From: Clostridium sp.
Lineage (GTDB): Bacteria; Bacillota_A; Clostridia; Lachnospirales; Lachnospiraceae
Reading direction: 5' to 3'
Assembly: GCA_023666975.1 (NCBI GenBank)
Contig: JAMPAW010000040.1
Span: 1-24,189, forward strand
DNA: 24,189 bases
The position numbers and the translations under genes were made by a program. The notes beneath the pieces were generated by a model. The model was not told the DNA's origin. It made no database searches and worked only from the letters and a program-made list of their open reading frames with translations. Of this stretch, positions 7,661 to 15,706 are shown piece after piece. How positions within the stretch are numbered: the first letter of the stretch is position 1; every line of letters begins with the position of its first letter.

Positions 7661-8005
7661 CTATACTTCATCTATAGAGACCGTTCCCTTGCAAGTAGCG
7701 GCTATCGCCGTAATTACGGCCACAACTTCCGTATCTTCAGAAAGTTTTCCCATCTCCTCTATCTGCTGTAGTCCTACAGCAGATAGATTTATATGTGCAG
7801 AACTCGGATTGCCTATGGTATCAATGGCTGTTATCAATGTTGTCAGGATAAAATCTAAAGCACTTTCTGAAAGCCAAGCATCCTCAAAGAGTATCTGCCT
7901 CATTTGCCTTATCTGAATGTCACGCAAACCCTCATCTTCCTCATAATGAAGTTGTACCACCTTAAATTCGATTCCGTTTTCAAATGCGATCTGATTACAT
8001 TTCAT
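7661..8005 (-). CDS. Small helical protein sharing a motif with the LRR protein
   Basis: 114 residues, soluble. The stretch MRQILFEDAWLSESALDFIL (35-54) resembles CVALLVSEMWITESAAQYAT in the helical part of the zinc-ribbon/LRR protein, so both appear to carry the same unnamed helical domain. The rest (INLSAVGLQQIEEMGKLSED) is not recognised. AGGAG lies 13 bases before the ATG, which is rather far. An upstream 19-codon frame ends with TGA overlapping this ATG (ATGA), and its sequence reads naturally into CNQIAFENG of this protein. The gene may therefore be a frameshifted longer one. Confidence 0.6.
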   Translation of the reverse strand: MKCNQIAFENGIEFKVVQLHYEEDEGLRDIQIRQMRQILFEDAWLSESALDFILTTLITAIDTIGNPSSAHINLSAVGLQQIEEMGKLSEDTEVVAVITAIAATCKGTVSIDEV

Positions 8006-8061
8006 GCTAAAAATACATCTCCTATTATCGGATTTGCCATTCCAATTTTAATGCCTTTCAT
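8002..8061 (-). other. 19-codon leader frame overlapping the next start (ATGA)
   Basis: The frame MKGIKIGMANPIIGDVFLA starts at 8061 and its TGA overlaps the ATG of the 114-aa gene at 8005. No strong ribosome site precedes it. It is either the true N-terminus of the 114-aa protein, separated by a small indel near GCATGAAATG, or a short coupled leader peptide. Confidence 0.4.
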
Positions 8062-8112
8062 ATTTTAAATGCATCAATCAGAACAATATTAGAAGTTGAT
8101 ACACATTATTTG

Positions 8113-8478
8113 TTAATACCCACCACCTTGTAAATCAAATGTCTCTGCTGAAGTAACTTGGCCTGAACTTCCACACCATTTACAAGTAAATTCTTTCTCA
8201 TCATCCGACCAACACGTCAGCTTTCCGCAGTTTTTGCAGCTTACCCAGCCACGTCCTCCACAATATGGACATCCCGGATACTTAAGATCAATATCCACCC
8301 TTCCGGAAATCATCGTACTTCCATATCCTTCATTGGAGGCATTAGTTTCTGAAATAGGAAATGCCCATGTACAATACCATATGTTATCCGTTCTGTGTTC
8401 TACACGAATCCCATATGTCTTATAAGCTTTCCTGCATTTGGTAAGTACAACACTTGCTTCTATGACATTTTCCTGCAT
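8113..8478 (-). CDS. Stand-alone TerY-C-like metal-binding protein
   Basis: 121 residues. The C-terminal half is Cys-rich: GCPYCGGRGWVSCKNCGK, then LTCWSDDEKEFTCKWCGSSG. This is the spacing of the TerY-C metal-binding domain, which usually sits at the C-terminus of TerY-type vWA proteins. The N-terminal half (about 1-65) is a small beta-rich domain with WYCTWAFPISE, and the end is FDLQGGGY. The ribosome site is very strong (AGGAGGGGAATA). The vWA protein of this island (12,221-12,991) lacks such a domain, so this gene may supply it separately. Domain identification is by pattern and fairly confident. A role as metal-dependent adaptor for the Ter complex is inferred. Confidence 0.75.
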   Translation of the reverse strand: MQENVIEASVVLTKCRKAYKTYGIRVEHRTDNIWYCTWAFPISETNASNEGYGSTMISGRVDIDLKYPGCPYCGGRGWVSCKNCGKLTCWSDDEKEFTCKWCGSSGQVTSAETFDLQGGGY

Positions 8479-8508
8479 TATTCCCCTCCTATTTGTTGCT
8501 TCGACTTA

Positions 8509-8964
8509 TCATCGAAATTGCCATATTCTGTTCATCATCCTTATTCCTATCAACGTTCGTAAGTTTATTCTGCTCTTTTTTGACAACTGATCTAGTTCCT
8601 CTTCAGATGCAACATATGCCTTCGCCAAGTCTATTATTTGACCTATAGCCGCATCCAATCTATTATGAACATTAATCTGCTCAACTAATCCATTCAATTT
8701 GGCCAAATTCAGATGCAGAGGCGTTATGCCAATATAAATTAATTCCTTAGGAGAATTATCCTTCGCAATACGAAAATATTTTAGGACTTCCTCTTTTAGT
8801 TGATTTTTTCTGCCATACTCCAACTGATATTTGTCTTTGATAGCACTCCGAATATTATCGTATTTCGATTCAAGATTTTTCTGCTGATCTTCAACCGCTG
8901 TAAAATCATGATGCATCTTTTCAAAGGTCTTATTTAGTTTTATCAGCTGCTCCTGAATGGTCAT
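8509..8964 (-). CDS. Coiled-coil hypothetical protein
   Basis: 151 residues. Residues 1-65 form a charged heptad-like helix (LIKLNKTFEKMHHDFTAVED onward), followed by a shorter central part (ELIYIGITPLHLNLAKLNGL) and a C-terminal helix (ASEEELDQLSKKSRINLRTL). There is no signal peptide or membrane segment. The ribosome site is GAAAGGATG. It begins 16 bases after the stop of the zinc-ribbon/LRR gene and is followed closely by the TerY-C-like gene, so the three look co-transcribed. No known family is recognised. It could be a structural or oligomerisation partner. Confidence 0.7.
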   Translation of the reverse strand: MTIQEQLIKLNKTFEKMHHDFTAVEDQQKNLESKYDNIRSAIKDKYQLEYGRKNQLKEEVLKYFRIAKDNSPKELIYIGITPLHLNLAKLNGLVEQINVHNRLDAAIGQIIDLAKAYVASEEELDQLSKKSRINLRTLIGIRMMNRIWQFR

Positions 8965-8980
8965 TTCTACATCCTTTCAT

Positions 8981-10552
8981 TCATACGATTGAATATCTTA
9001 TACCATGCACTTTACAATACGTTGAAACATACTCATTCCCTTTTACGAAAATCTCCACATCTGGACATCCATCAAACGCCTTATCACCAATAAACTCAAC
9101 ATTCTCCTGTATAACAACCTTTGATAACAATTTACAGTTTGAAAAAGCCATATTACCAATTTCCCTTACGCTTTTAGGAACACTGAGCGTTTTTAGCATA
9201 GCACATCCCATAAAGGCGCAATCTCCAATTCGTATTATCCCCTGTGGCAACATTACACTTGATAACTTCTTACAATATTGAAACGCCCGTTCTCCTATCC
9301 GCTGTACACTCCTTGGCAATATAATATTCTCTATGGCTTCACAATACTCAAAAGCATTTTCACTTATCTCCTTTACATCACCATCAAATGTGATAGAAAC
9401 TAAATTAACCGCACAACTAAAGGCTTTTCTTTCAATCTTTGTAACATTGTCCTCAAGATAATACGAAACATCCATTTTTCCTTGTGGATATCTTAAAAGC
9501 ACTCTTCCATCACGGCTATGCAAGACACCATCAATACTTTTGTAAATCCTGTTATTTGGATCCACGTTTATTTCTTTCAACTTCATCGTACAATAGAATG
9601 CATTCTCTTCTATTAATTCGATACTTGATGGAATCATTATTTTTTCAATATTTCCTCTTTCGAATGCCTTTTCACAAATTGTGACTATACCATTTATAAT
9701 ACTGCATTTGACAGATTCTCCATAAAATTTAACAAGTATCTTTGCTTTTTTGTCTATCAAAAGACTATTCATAGAAGTAAAATAGTTACTATTTGTTATA
9801 TCTATTGTTTCCAAGCCGATGCATCCATCCAAGACACCTCTTCCAATTCTTTCAGTACCTCCAGTAAGATGAATCTTTTTAAGCTGACTACAATTCTTGA
9901 ATGCTTTAGGATATATTATCTTAATATTCTTTGGTACATATATCTCATTGATTCTTTGGTTCGATGCAAACGCTTTATATCCTATCGAATTAAAATCAGC
10001 CAACTCATCCTCTCTGACGACCGTTTCAAATGTCAGATTGCCTTTTACCAGTTGTTTTTTATCTGTTTTATCCTCATTCTTATCGGTCGATTGTGAAATA
10101 ATTATCGGCTTCTCATGCCACATCGCCTGTAACATAACATTTGTAGCATATTGTGCCGCGGATTCAGTAATCCACATCTCTGACACAAGCAGGGCTACAC
10201 AGCGATTTGAAGCAGCTTCCAAAGTATTTTTTTCGATATCTACATACCTTCTCAGCTGAGAAAGCATCCCCTCTTTTAGAGCATTAATGACCAGTTTTCT
10301 TTCCTTTGCCATATCAGGGGCATAATCCATTAACAAGGCATTTAGTCTTACTACATCCTCTACAATGTCATTCCCATATTTCTTTATTATCTCATAAATT
10401 ATTTCTCCAAGATCACTTTTGCTCTGTCCCGTATTGCTCACCGTATCTCCGCAATATGGACAAACATATATTCTATTTGTTATTCTATTTGAGAAATCCC
10501 AAAGTCTCCCACATCTTGGACATTTCATATCCCACCATAAAAAAGCAGACAT
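8981..10552 (-). CDS. Zinc ribbon + helical domain + BspA-type leucine-rich repeats, intracellular
   Basis: 523 residues. The N-terminal zinc ribbon is CPRC (11-14) and CPYC (31-34). A helical domain (47-146) follows, with IIKKYGNDIVEDVVRLNALL and a MWITESA motif. A charged linker (150-170) leads to at least eight LRR_5/BspA repeats (about 190-505) of the type IPSSIELIEENAFYCTMKLK and LPRSVQRIGERAFQYCKKL. The end, STYCKVHGIRYSIV, is the usual BspA-LRR closing. BspA-type LRRs are typically on secreted surface proteins, but here there is no signal peptide and the zinc ribbon points to the cytosol. It lies 34 bases after the PP2C gene. The start at 10552 has only a weak ribosome site (TTGGGGT); Met9, just before the ribbon, is an alternative. 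It may recognise or scaffold targets for the Ter kinase/phosphatase. Confidence 0.85.
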   Translation of the reverse strand: MSAFLWWDMKCPRCGRLWDFSNRITNRIYVCPYCGDTVSNTGQSKSDLGEIIYEIIKKYGNDIVEDVVRLNALLMDYAPDMAKERKLVINALKEGMLSQLRRYVDIEKNTLEAASNRCVALLVSEMWITESAAQYATNVMLQAMWHEKPIIISQSTDKNEDKTDKKQLVKGNLTFETVVREDELADFNSIGYKAFASNQRINEIYVPKNIKIIYPKAFKNCSQLKKIHLTGGTERIGRGVLDGCIGLETIDITNSNYFTSMNSLLIDKKAKILVKFYGESVKCSIINGIVTICEKAFERGNIEKIMIPSSIELIEENAFYCTMKLKEINVDPNNRIYKSIDGVLHSRDGRVLLRYPQGKMDVSYYLEDNVTKIERKAFSCAVNLVSITFDGDVKEISENAFEYCEAIENIILPRSVQRIGERAFQYCKKLSSVMLPQGIIRIGDCAFMGCAMLKTLSVPKSVREIGNMAFSNCKLLSKVVIQENVEFIGDKAFDGCPDVEIFVKGNEYVSTYCKVHGIRYSIV

Positions 10553-10586
10553 ACCCCAAGACAGCGATATATCTGCACCTAAATTC

Positions 10587-12203
10587 TTATATATCAGTAT
10601 CTTGCTTTATATTTTCACCATTGTATACTTCCGTATCAATCAAATCTGCATCAGATACATCAGCCACAGCATCGTCTATATCTTCCGCATTCTTTATTCC
10701 TATGGAATCATCCTTAACATCTAAAGAGCCAGATACTTCATTTTCAGCGTTCCTTGCGTTACCAAAATTATCTTCCTCATCCATGGAATCCTCTGACTTA
10801 TTCAACTCTCCAAAATCCATCACATTTTCTGTATCAAGGTTTTCAGAGATAATGTGAGACTTCTTTAGTTTATTCGATTCAATACTATTTTCTTCCGAGT
10901 GTGATTCTTGCTGTTCTGCTACACTTACATCACTAACTGTTGATTGCTCCACAACAGAATCAGACACATTAAGCTGCACATCCATTTCCCCATCTATATG
11001 GCTCGATGTCAATTCATCCTGAGCAAAGACCATTTCGGCATCAGGTTCAGCAGAAAATGGAGAAAGCTTTATAACCTGTGCTCTATCCTGCTTTAAAGGT
11101 GGATTTACTGATGTAATATGAAATTTTACAGGAATCCCGCAATTGCTGCAAAACTTAACTCCGGTTCTCAGTCGTTCGCCGCAATTCTCACAGAACGTCG
11201 GATAATTACTCGTGCGACTTTTTACCGCTTTCGAGTTGTTTAACTGCTGAAATCTTGCATGTTCTTCTTCAACCCTTCTCTTTTCTGCTTCGTTCTTCTC
11301 TGCTTCCTTTCTTGCGTTCTCCTCGACACGCGCTTTCTCTTTCTCCCTGTCAAACGCTTTGACGATTGACAACTCAGTAATAATATCCATATCCAAAATG
11401 GCGGCTACCGAAACATCATCTCCACTGCCCTTCGCCGAAAGCCTCGGTAAATAATCAGCTAAACCGTCACTGGCCTCCTTAAAGTCAGTAGTTGCAAACG
11501 AAAAAAGCACAGTCTTATACAGATTATGCAATTGCTCATTGTTACTGAAACAATCGTCTACTCCGTCAGAACCGACAAAAACAGCTGCTGGTAGCTTTTC
11601 TGAGTAAAAATGTCTAAATCTGACAATTGCATCTGAATCACATATGGACGTAGTGGCATTCAGAAAACACTTTGGATCCCACGGAATAGGCTGTTTGAAT
11701 TCTCCCTCTGGGTTAATAGCAACACATTTCCCATCCCCAATATGAATTCCAAACCAATAGTCTTCGTTCATTGCTACCGCAATCATCGTTGTTCCATAGG
11801 CGCTCTCAATCTTTCCGTCCCCCAGATACTTTTTACGTGCCTTTTCAGAAACAGCAGATAGCTCCTCCTCAGTAAAAGGATGGGTACTGTGATAGAGGGT
11901 GATAGCTTCGTTCCAGCCATTAATAATGCTAGCTTCCAAGTTTTTCAAGAGCTTTTCGGGCGATAAGAAAAACTCATCCTTGCCAATCCCTTTGAAGAAA
12001 CTCTTGATATTTTTTATGGCGACGCCACAACCCATTTTAGAGCCAATCGCACTTCTTACATAATCATCTCCACCATGACCATCACATACTATCGCTATAG
12101 TACAATTTTCATCCTGGTAACTGTCTGATGCATCTTGACACTCTTTATTTTTTTTAATATGACTTGCACCTTGGACAGTAAAATGAAAGGATATTGCATT
12201 CAT
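10587..12203 (-). CDS. PP2C-type protein phosphatase with zinc ribbon and acidic tail
   Basis: 538 residues from the ATG at 12203, which has AGGAGG eight bases upstream. The longer frame to 12227 lacks a site. PP2C core, residues 1-270: QDAS (23-26), VCDGHGG (39-45, metal-binding Asp41), YGTTM (136-140), HIGDGK (154-159, Asp157), VGSDGVDD (210-217) and GSGDDVSV (259-266). Then come a charged coiled coil (283-320), a zinc ribbon FCENCGERL...FCSNCGIPV (337-359) and an acidic, probably disordered tail to 538. With the vWA protein 17 bases upstream and the kinase before that, it completes the TerY-P triad (kinase, vWA, PP2C) described for Ter-dependent stress systems. It should remove phosphate from Ser/Thr targets of the kinase. 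The tail is an unusual addition. Confidence 0.92.
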   Translation of the reverse strand: MNAISFHFTVQGASHIKKNKECQDASDSYQDENCTIAIVCDGHGGDDYVRSAIGSKMGCGVAIKNIKSFFKGIGKDEFFLSPEKLLKNLEASIINGWNEAITLYHSTHPFTEEELSAVSEKARKKYLGDGKIESAYGTTMIAVAMNEDYWFGIHIGDGKCVAINPEGEFKQPIPWDPKCFLNATTSICDSDAIVRFRHFYSEKLPAAVFVGSDGVDDCFSNNEQLHNLYKTVLFSFATTDFKEASDGLADYLPRLSAKGSGDDVSVAAILDMDIITELSIVKAFDREKEKARVEENARKEAEKNEAEKRRVEEEHARFQQLNNSKAVKSRTSNYPTFCENCGERLRTGVKFCSNCGIPVKFHITSVNPPLKQDRAQVIKLSPFSAEPDAEMVFAQDELTSSHIDGEMDVQLNVSDSVVEQSTVSDVSVAEQQESHSEENSIESNKLKKSHIISENLDTENVMDFGELNKSEDSMDEEDNFGNARNAENEVSGSLDVKDDSIGIKNAEDIDDAVADVSDADLIDTEVYNGENIKQDTDI

Positions 12204-12220
12204 ATGGATGCCCTCCTTTT

Positions 12221-12991
12221 TTACCATTGTATGCCATCATCATCAAAAGAATCCCAATCTGTTGCTTCAGCAGTCTGTGCTTGTATTTCCTTCACAAACT
12301 CATCTTGCTTACTTACAATCTCGGACTCTCCACCATCTGTACTACCAGCGGATGAATCACTTCCCGTTCCGGCGTTAGAGCTCTTACTTCCAATCTCGGA
12401 TGCACGCACGCTAACAAACTGAATCCATTTTTTCAATGCTTCAGGAGTATGAACAGTAATAACGGCCTCTACATTCCCAGTAAAATCTGCAAGGACAGTC
12501 TTGTTTGCATCGTCACCAATAGCTACTGCCACCTTAATTGCTTTTTTGAACCAGTTATTCTGCTTCAATTTGTCCAGACCATGCTTATAGTTATCCGTAG
12601 GTTCTCCATCCGACATAAGGAATATGGCAGGCGCAAAAGAACCTGTTGCATCGCTCATGAATGCATTCCTTGAAAGTTTTGCATTCAGCTGGTTACAAGC
12701 TTCACCAAGGTCAGTCACTCCATTGGCATCCAGATAATTCCATCTGAAATTCTCTGCTGCCACGGGGGCACTATCCACCCAATGAGCACCTGTTGAAAAC
12801 GCAAGTGTAGCCACCTTTATTTGTGCATCTGCATTAGTCTCAGAAATATCCTTAAGTTCGGGAACAATCTCTTCTATTGCCGAGTTGACAGTTCCAATCT
12901 TAGCCCCACTCATGCTTCCAGAAGTATCTACCACGAAGAAGAGAACCATTGTTCTTCTTGGCACCTCCACTACTTCATCATATAATCCCAT
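12221..12991 (-). CDS. terY: TerY-like von Willebrand factor A domain protein
   Basis: 256 residues. The vWA domain (about 13-190) has an intact MIDAS metal site: DTSGSM (Asp22, Ser24, Ser26), GVTDLGEA (Thr93) and LMSDGEPTD (Asp128). A Ser/Gly/Thr-rich linker (202-225) leads to a charged helix and an acidic tail ending DSFDDDGIQW. There is no TerY-C zinc domain at the end, unlike many TerY proteins; a separate gene at 8,113 encodes one. The ribosome site GAGAGGATAAACA precedes the ATG at 12991. It lies between the kinase and the PP2C gene, forming the TerY-P triad, where the vWA protein is thought to assemble the complex through metal-dependent binding. Confidence 0.9.
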   Translation of the reverse strand: MGLYDEVVEVPRRTMVLFFVVDTSGSMSGAKIGTVNSAIEEIVPELKDISETNADAQIKVATLAFSTGAHWVDSAPVAAENFRWNYLDANGVTDLGEACNQLNAKLSRNAFMSDATGSFAPAIFLMSDGEPTDNYKHGLDKLKQNNWFKKAIKVAVAIGDDANKTVLADFTGNVEAVITVHTPEALKKWIQFVSVRASEIGSKSSNAGTGSDSSAGSTDGGESEIVSKQDEFVKEIQAQTAEATDWDSFDDDGIQW

Positions 12992-13016
12992 TTGTTTATC
13001 CTCTCTTTCTTATGAT

Positions 13017-14327
13017 TTAGATAATTTCACTTTCATTTCCGTTACCGAAATTAATCTTTAACCCTCTGCCTAACTTAATAACTTGATCCTTTGCATAAGA
13101 CTTCGAATTTCCGTTGGGAAGAATTGCGGTCCAAGTATTTTCCGAACGGTTCTTCAGACCAAGCAGCGATGAATCTGTGCGGCTAGTAATTACCTCGCCT
13201 TTAATATCCTTAAAGTCATCACTGTCATGAATGACATGACAAGCATATACTTTCTTATCAGGTGCCATGACAACATTGTATTTTTTTACTTTAAGCACCG
13301 GCAGTCTGGCAATATCATGATCACAATTAATACACTTGCAAGAACTTTGCGCAACATCAACAAATGTTTCTCCCTTACAACTGGGGCAATTAATCATCAC
13401 ATCCCTAAGAGCAGTGAAAACCTCTTGCCATTTTTTTTCCTGAACACGATGTGTAGTGTCCGCTCCAACCATAGACTCATGACTGAACGCCTCTTCAAAT
13501 GTATCCCGCACAAACTTAGGGTACACCGGCCAGAATTTAATCTCATTTACATGCACACCCCTGACCGGTCTGTTCGTATCATTGGATGAATCCCACACAA
13601 ATACAGGTTCACTACCATAAAACTTGCGTTCAAGTTCTTCCGTAAGGCAGGGGCACATCGTCTTTTTACCTTCCAACGGATGATTTAAGAAAAGGAGCAA
13701 ATATAGTACAACTGCAAGAGAAAAGCGATCTGTGTGGATATCTGGACGCTTCTTGCCCATGACAACCTCAGGTGCCATGTATCTACACTTGCCTGCAATA
13801 CCTAAATTTTCCCCATATGGTGCAACATTATCATTATCACAAATCAGCACATCCCCTGTCTGGGGATTCACAAAGAAATTCCCATCATTCAAATCCTGAT
13901 AACTAAATCCGCTACGATGTAATTCACGGAAACCATTTGTAATGCTAAGAGCTGCATTAATCAGTGCATCGATACTTGCAAATCTAGCCTTAGCCAATAG
14001 GAAAAGAGAAAAATCCTTGTATTCAGCAGGCCGAAGCTCCATCAAATATCCAAAGCTACTCTCATAGTATTCAGTAATTTCAAGCGGCCACAAGAAAGCT
14101 TTTGTTGGCGCTCCCTGCTTTATATTGTTCTGGATATTTCTATAAAACTTGTCAGCATCACTGAGTTTATTCCCGAAATACCACTTAAGAGCAAGCTGCT
14201 TACCATTATAATTCACCTTGTAAACAACGCCCTGTCCACCTTCGCCAAGTTTCTGAAGCACTTCAAGTTCTCCTCCTGACGCAGTCTTTATTTTCTGACC
14301 TTTCTGAAATTCTTTCAAGCAATTCAC
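13017..14327 (-). CDS. Ter-associated protein kinase with zinc ribbon and C-terminal beta domain
   Basis: 436 residues. Kinase domain, about 20-290: Gly-rich loop LGEGGQGVVYK (27-37), ALK (Lys48), catalytic YQDLNDGN (143-150, Tyr in place of His of HRD) and CDNDN (163-167, in place of DFG), then APEVV (185-189). Lys, Asp145 and Asn150 are kept, so activity is plausible. A zinc ribbon follows (CPSC 314-317, CINC 332-335). The end (about 375-436, VITSRTDSSLLGLKNRSENT) looks like a small beta domain with some FHA-like spacing, which is uncertain. The start codon is GTG at 14327 with GAAGGGA upstream; a TTG nine bases later is an alternative. It is the kinase of the TerY-P triad, with TerD genes directly upstream. 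Confidence 0.88.
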   Translation of the reverse strand: MNCLKEFQKGQKIKTASGGELEVLQKLGEGGQGVVYKVNYNGKQLALKWYFGNKLSDADKFYRNIQNNIKQGAPTKAFLWPLEITEYYESSFGYLMELRPAEYKDFSLFLLAKARFASIDALINAALSITNGFRELHRSGFSYQDLNDGNFFVNPQTGDVLICDNDNVAPYGENLGIAGKCRYMAPEVVMGKKRPDIHTDRFSLAVVLYLLLFLNHPLEGKKTMCPCLTEELERKFYGSEPVFVWDSSNDTNRPVRGVHVNEIKFWPVYPKFVRDTFEEAFSHESMVGADTTHRVQEKKWQEVFTALRDVMINCPSCKGETFVDVAQSSCKCINCDHDIARLPVLKVKKYNVVMAPDKKVYACHVIHDSDDFKDIKGEVITSRTDSSLLGLKNRSENTWTAILPNGNSKSYAKDQVIKLGRGLKINFGNGNESEII

Positions 14328-14349
14328 CTCTTTCCCTTCTTGTTATTAC

Positions 14350-14934
14350 TTACACATTACCTCCAAAAGAGCGCACAATCGCTTCCAGACCGCCCTGATA
14401 ACCTGCCGCTACAGCGTTAAACTTCCACTCTCCATTTTTCTGATATATCTCTGCAACTACGAGTGCTGTTTCGATGGAAAATTCCTCCTCAAGGTCAAAC
14501 TTCAGAATAGGCTCGCCCACTGTATCAAATTCATCTGCCAGTTTTGCAATCCGGATATAAGCATTTGATACCTGTCCGAAATTCTGACCTCGTGCAGACG
14601 CATCATGAATGGTAACACAAACCGCAATCTTCTTAACATCATCAGGAATCTTGGTAAAATCAATCATTATGACCTCATCATCTCCATCCCCATCACCTGT
14701 AAGATTGTCACCGGTATGTACAACTGCCTTATTGCGGCTTTCCAAGTTGTTATAAAAAATAAAATCTTCGTCTCTCTGAAGTTTGCCGTTCTCTCCAAGA
14801 AGAAATGCAGACGCATCCAAATCGAAATCAAAACCACCATCATAGCGATTAGTATCCCATCCTAATCCTACAAGAGCAAGCTTCATGCTACTGTCCAGAG
14901 ATACTTTTTGTCCTTTTACCAAGCTAATTGCCAT
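14350..14934 (-). CDS. terD: TerD-family calcium-binding stress protein
   Basis: 194 residues, full length for a single TerD domain. Signatures: the start MAISLVKGQKVSLD, GLGWDTN, FDFDLDASAFLL, then DNLTGDGDGDDE (the acidic calcium-binding loop), NAYIRIA and the end AAGYQGGLEAIVRSFG. TerD proteins bind Ca2+ through the paired acidic loops and act in tellurite, phage and oxidative stress resistance by an unclear mechanism. The ribosome site is strong (AAAGGAGGATTTAAA). It lies 22 bases before the kinase gene. Of the three TerD-type genes here this is the most canonical. Confidence 0.95.
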   Translation of the reverse strand: MAISLVKGQKVSLDSSMKLALVGLGWDTNRYDGGFDFDLDASAFLLGENGKLQRDEDFIFYNNLESRNKAVVHTGDNLTGDGDGDDEVIMIDFTKIPDDVKKIAVCVTIHDASARGQNFGQVSNAYIRIAKLADEFDTVGEPILKFDLEEEFSIETALVVAEIYQKNGEWKFNAVAAGYQGGLEAIVRSFGGNV

Positions 14935-14998
14935 TTTAAATCCTCCTTTTTTATGCTCGCATATAGTAACAAATCACATTGTAATATTTGCATCATTT

Positions 14999-15628
14999 TT
15001 ATTTATACAATTGAATAAGCGAATCAAGTCTACTTGCTTCCTGAACCGGTTGTCCGATAGCATTAAATTTCCACTCACCATTCTTTCTATATATCTCACC
15101 AACTACTAAGCCGGTCATGTTATTATAGTTATCAGAAAGATTGTAACGACATATCTCAGTGTTGTTATCCATATTTACAAGACGGATAAATGCATTTCTA
15201 ATCATTCCAAAATGCTGTCCTCTCGACCTTGCATCATAGATATTGACCACAAACACCACCTTATCAATTGCTGTAGGAATCTGCGGAAGATTTACCATAA
15301 TCTGCTCATCATCGCCATCTCCGGCTCCGGTAAGATTGTCTCCCTGATGGACAATTGCTCCACTATAATGCCTTAAGTTTCCAAAATATACACAGCATTG
15401 ACTAATATCATTTCCGACAATTTTTCCGTCAACTCCACAAAGAATGGCAGAAGCGTCACAATCGATATCCTGATGCTGATTTCCTCCAAAGAGTCCTTTC
15501 AGCAAACCGCCGCCTCCATTACTCTGTGGTGCCTCATCCCAACCAAGTCCTACCATGACTTGTCTGAGACCGCCACCTCCTCCCTTAGTAAGATCAATCT
15601 TTTGACCTTTTTGTAAGCTAATACCCAT
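14999..15628 (-). CDS. TerD-family protein with glycine-rich insert
   Basis: 209 residues. It has the TerD core ([66 protein letters not shown]). A Gly-rich insert (NGGGGLLKGLFGGNQHQ, about 37-53) lies between the first strand pair and the DIDCDAS loop. The first acidic loop is DIDCDA rather than DFDLDA, keeping three acidic positions. The C-terminus (EASRLDSLIQLYK) replaces the usual GGL ending. The ribosome site is very strong (AAAGGAGGTAGAATT). It lies between the tandem TerD/TerA-like gene and the canonical TerD gene, all in one direction. Confidence 0.93.
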   Translation of the reverse strand: MGISLQKGQKIDLTKGGGGGLRQVMVGLGWDEAPQSNGGGGLLKGLFGGNQHQDIDCDASAILCGVDGKIVGNDISQCCVYFGNLRHYSGAIVHQGDNLTGAGDGDDEQIMVNLPQIPTAIDKVVFVVNIYDARSRGQHFGMIRNAFIRLVNMDNNTEICRYNLSDNYNNMTGLVVGEIYRKNGEWKFNAIGQPVQEASRLDSLIQLYK

Positions 15629-15706
15629 AATTCTACCTCCTTTGTTATCTTGATAGTGATTTATAACCCAATGAAAGAGTTCTCTTTTTCTGATTGCTTT
15701 ATATAA

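Noticed and set aside
10306..10857. 183-aa open frame on the plus strand
   Set aside because: Antisense to the LRR and PP2C genes; the low-complexity Ser-rich part mirrors the acidic tail of the phosphatase.
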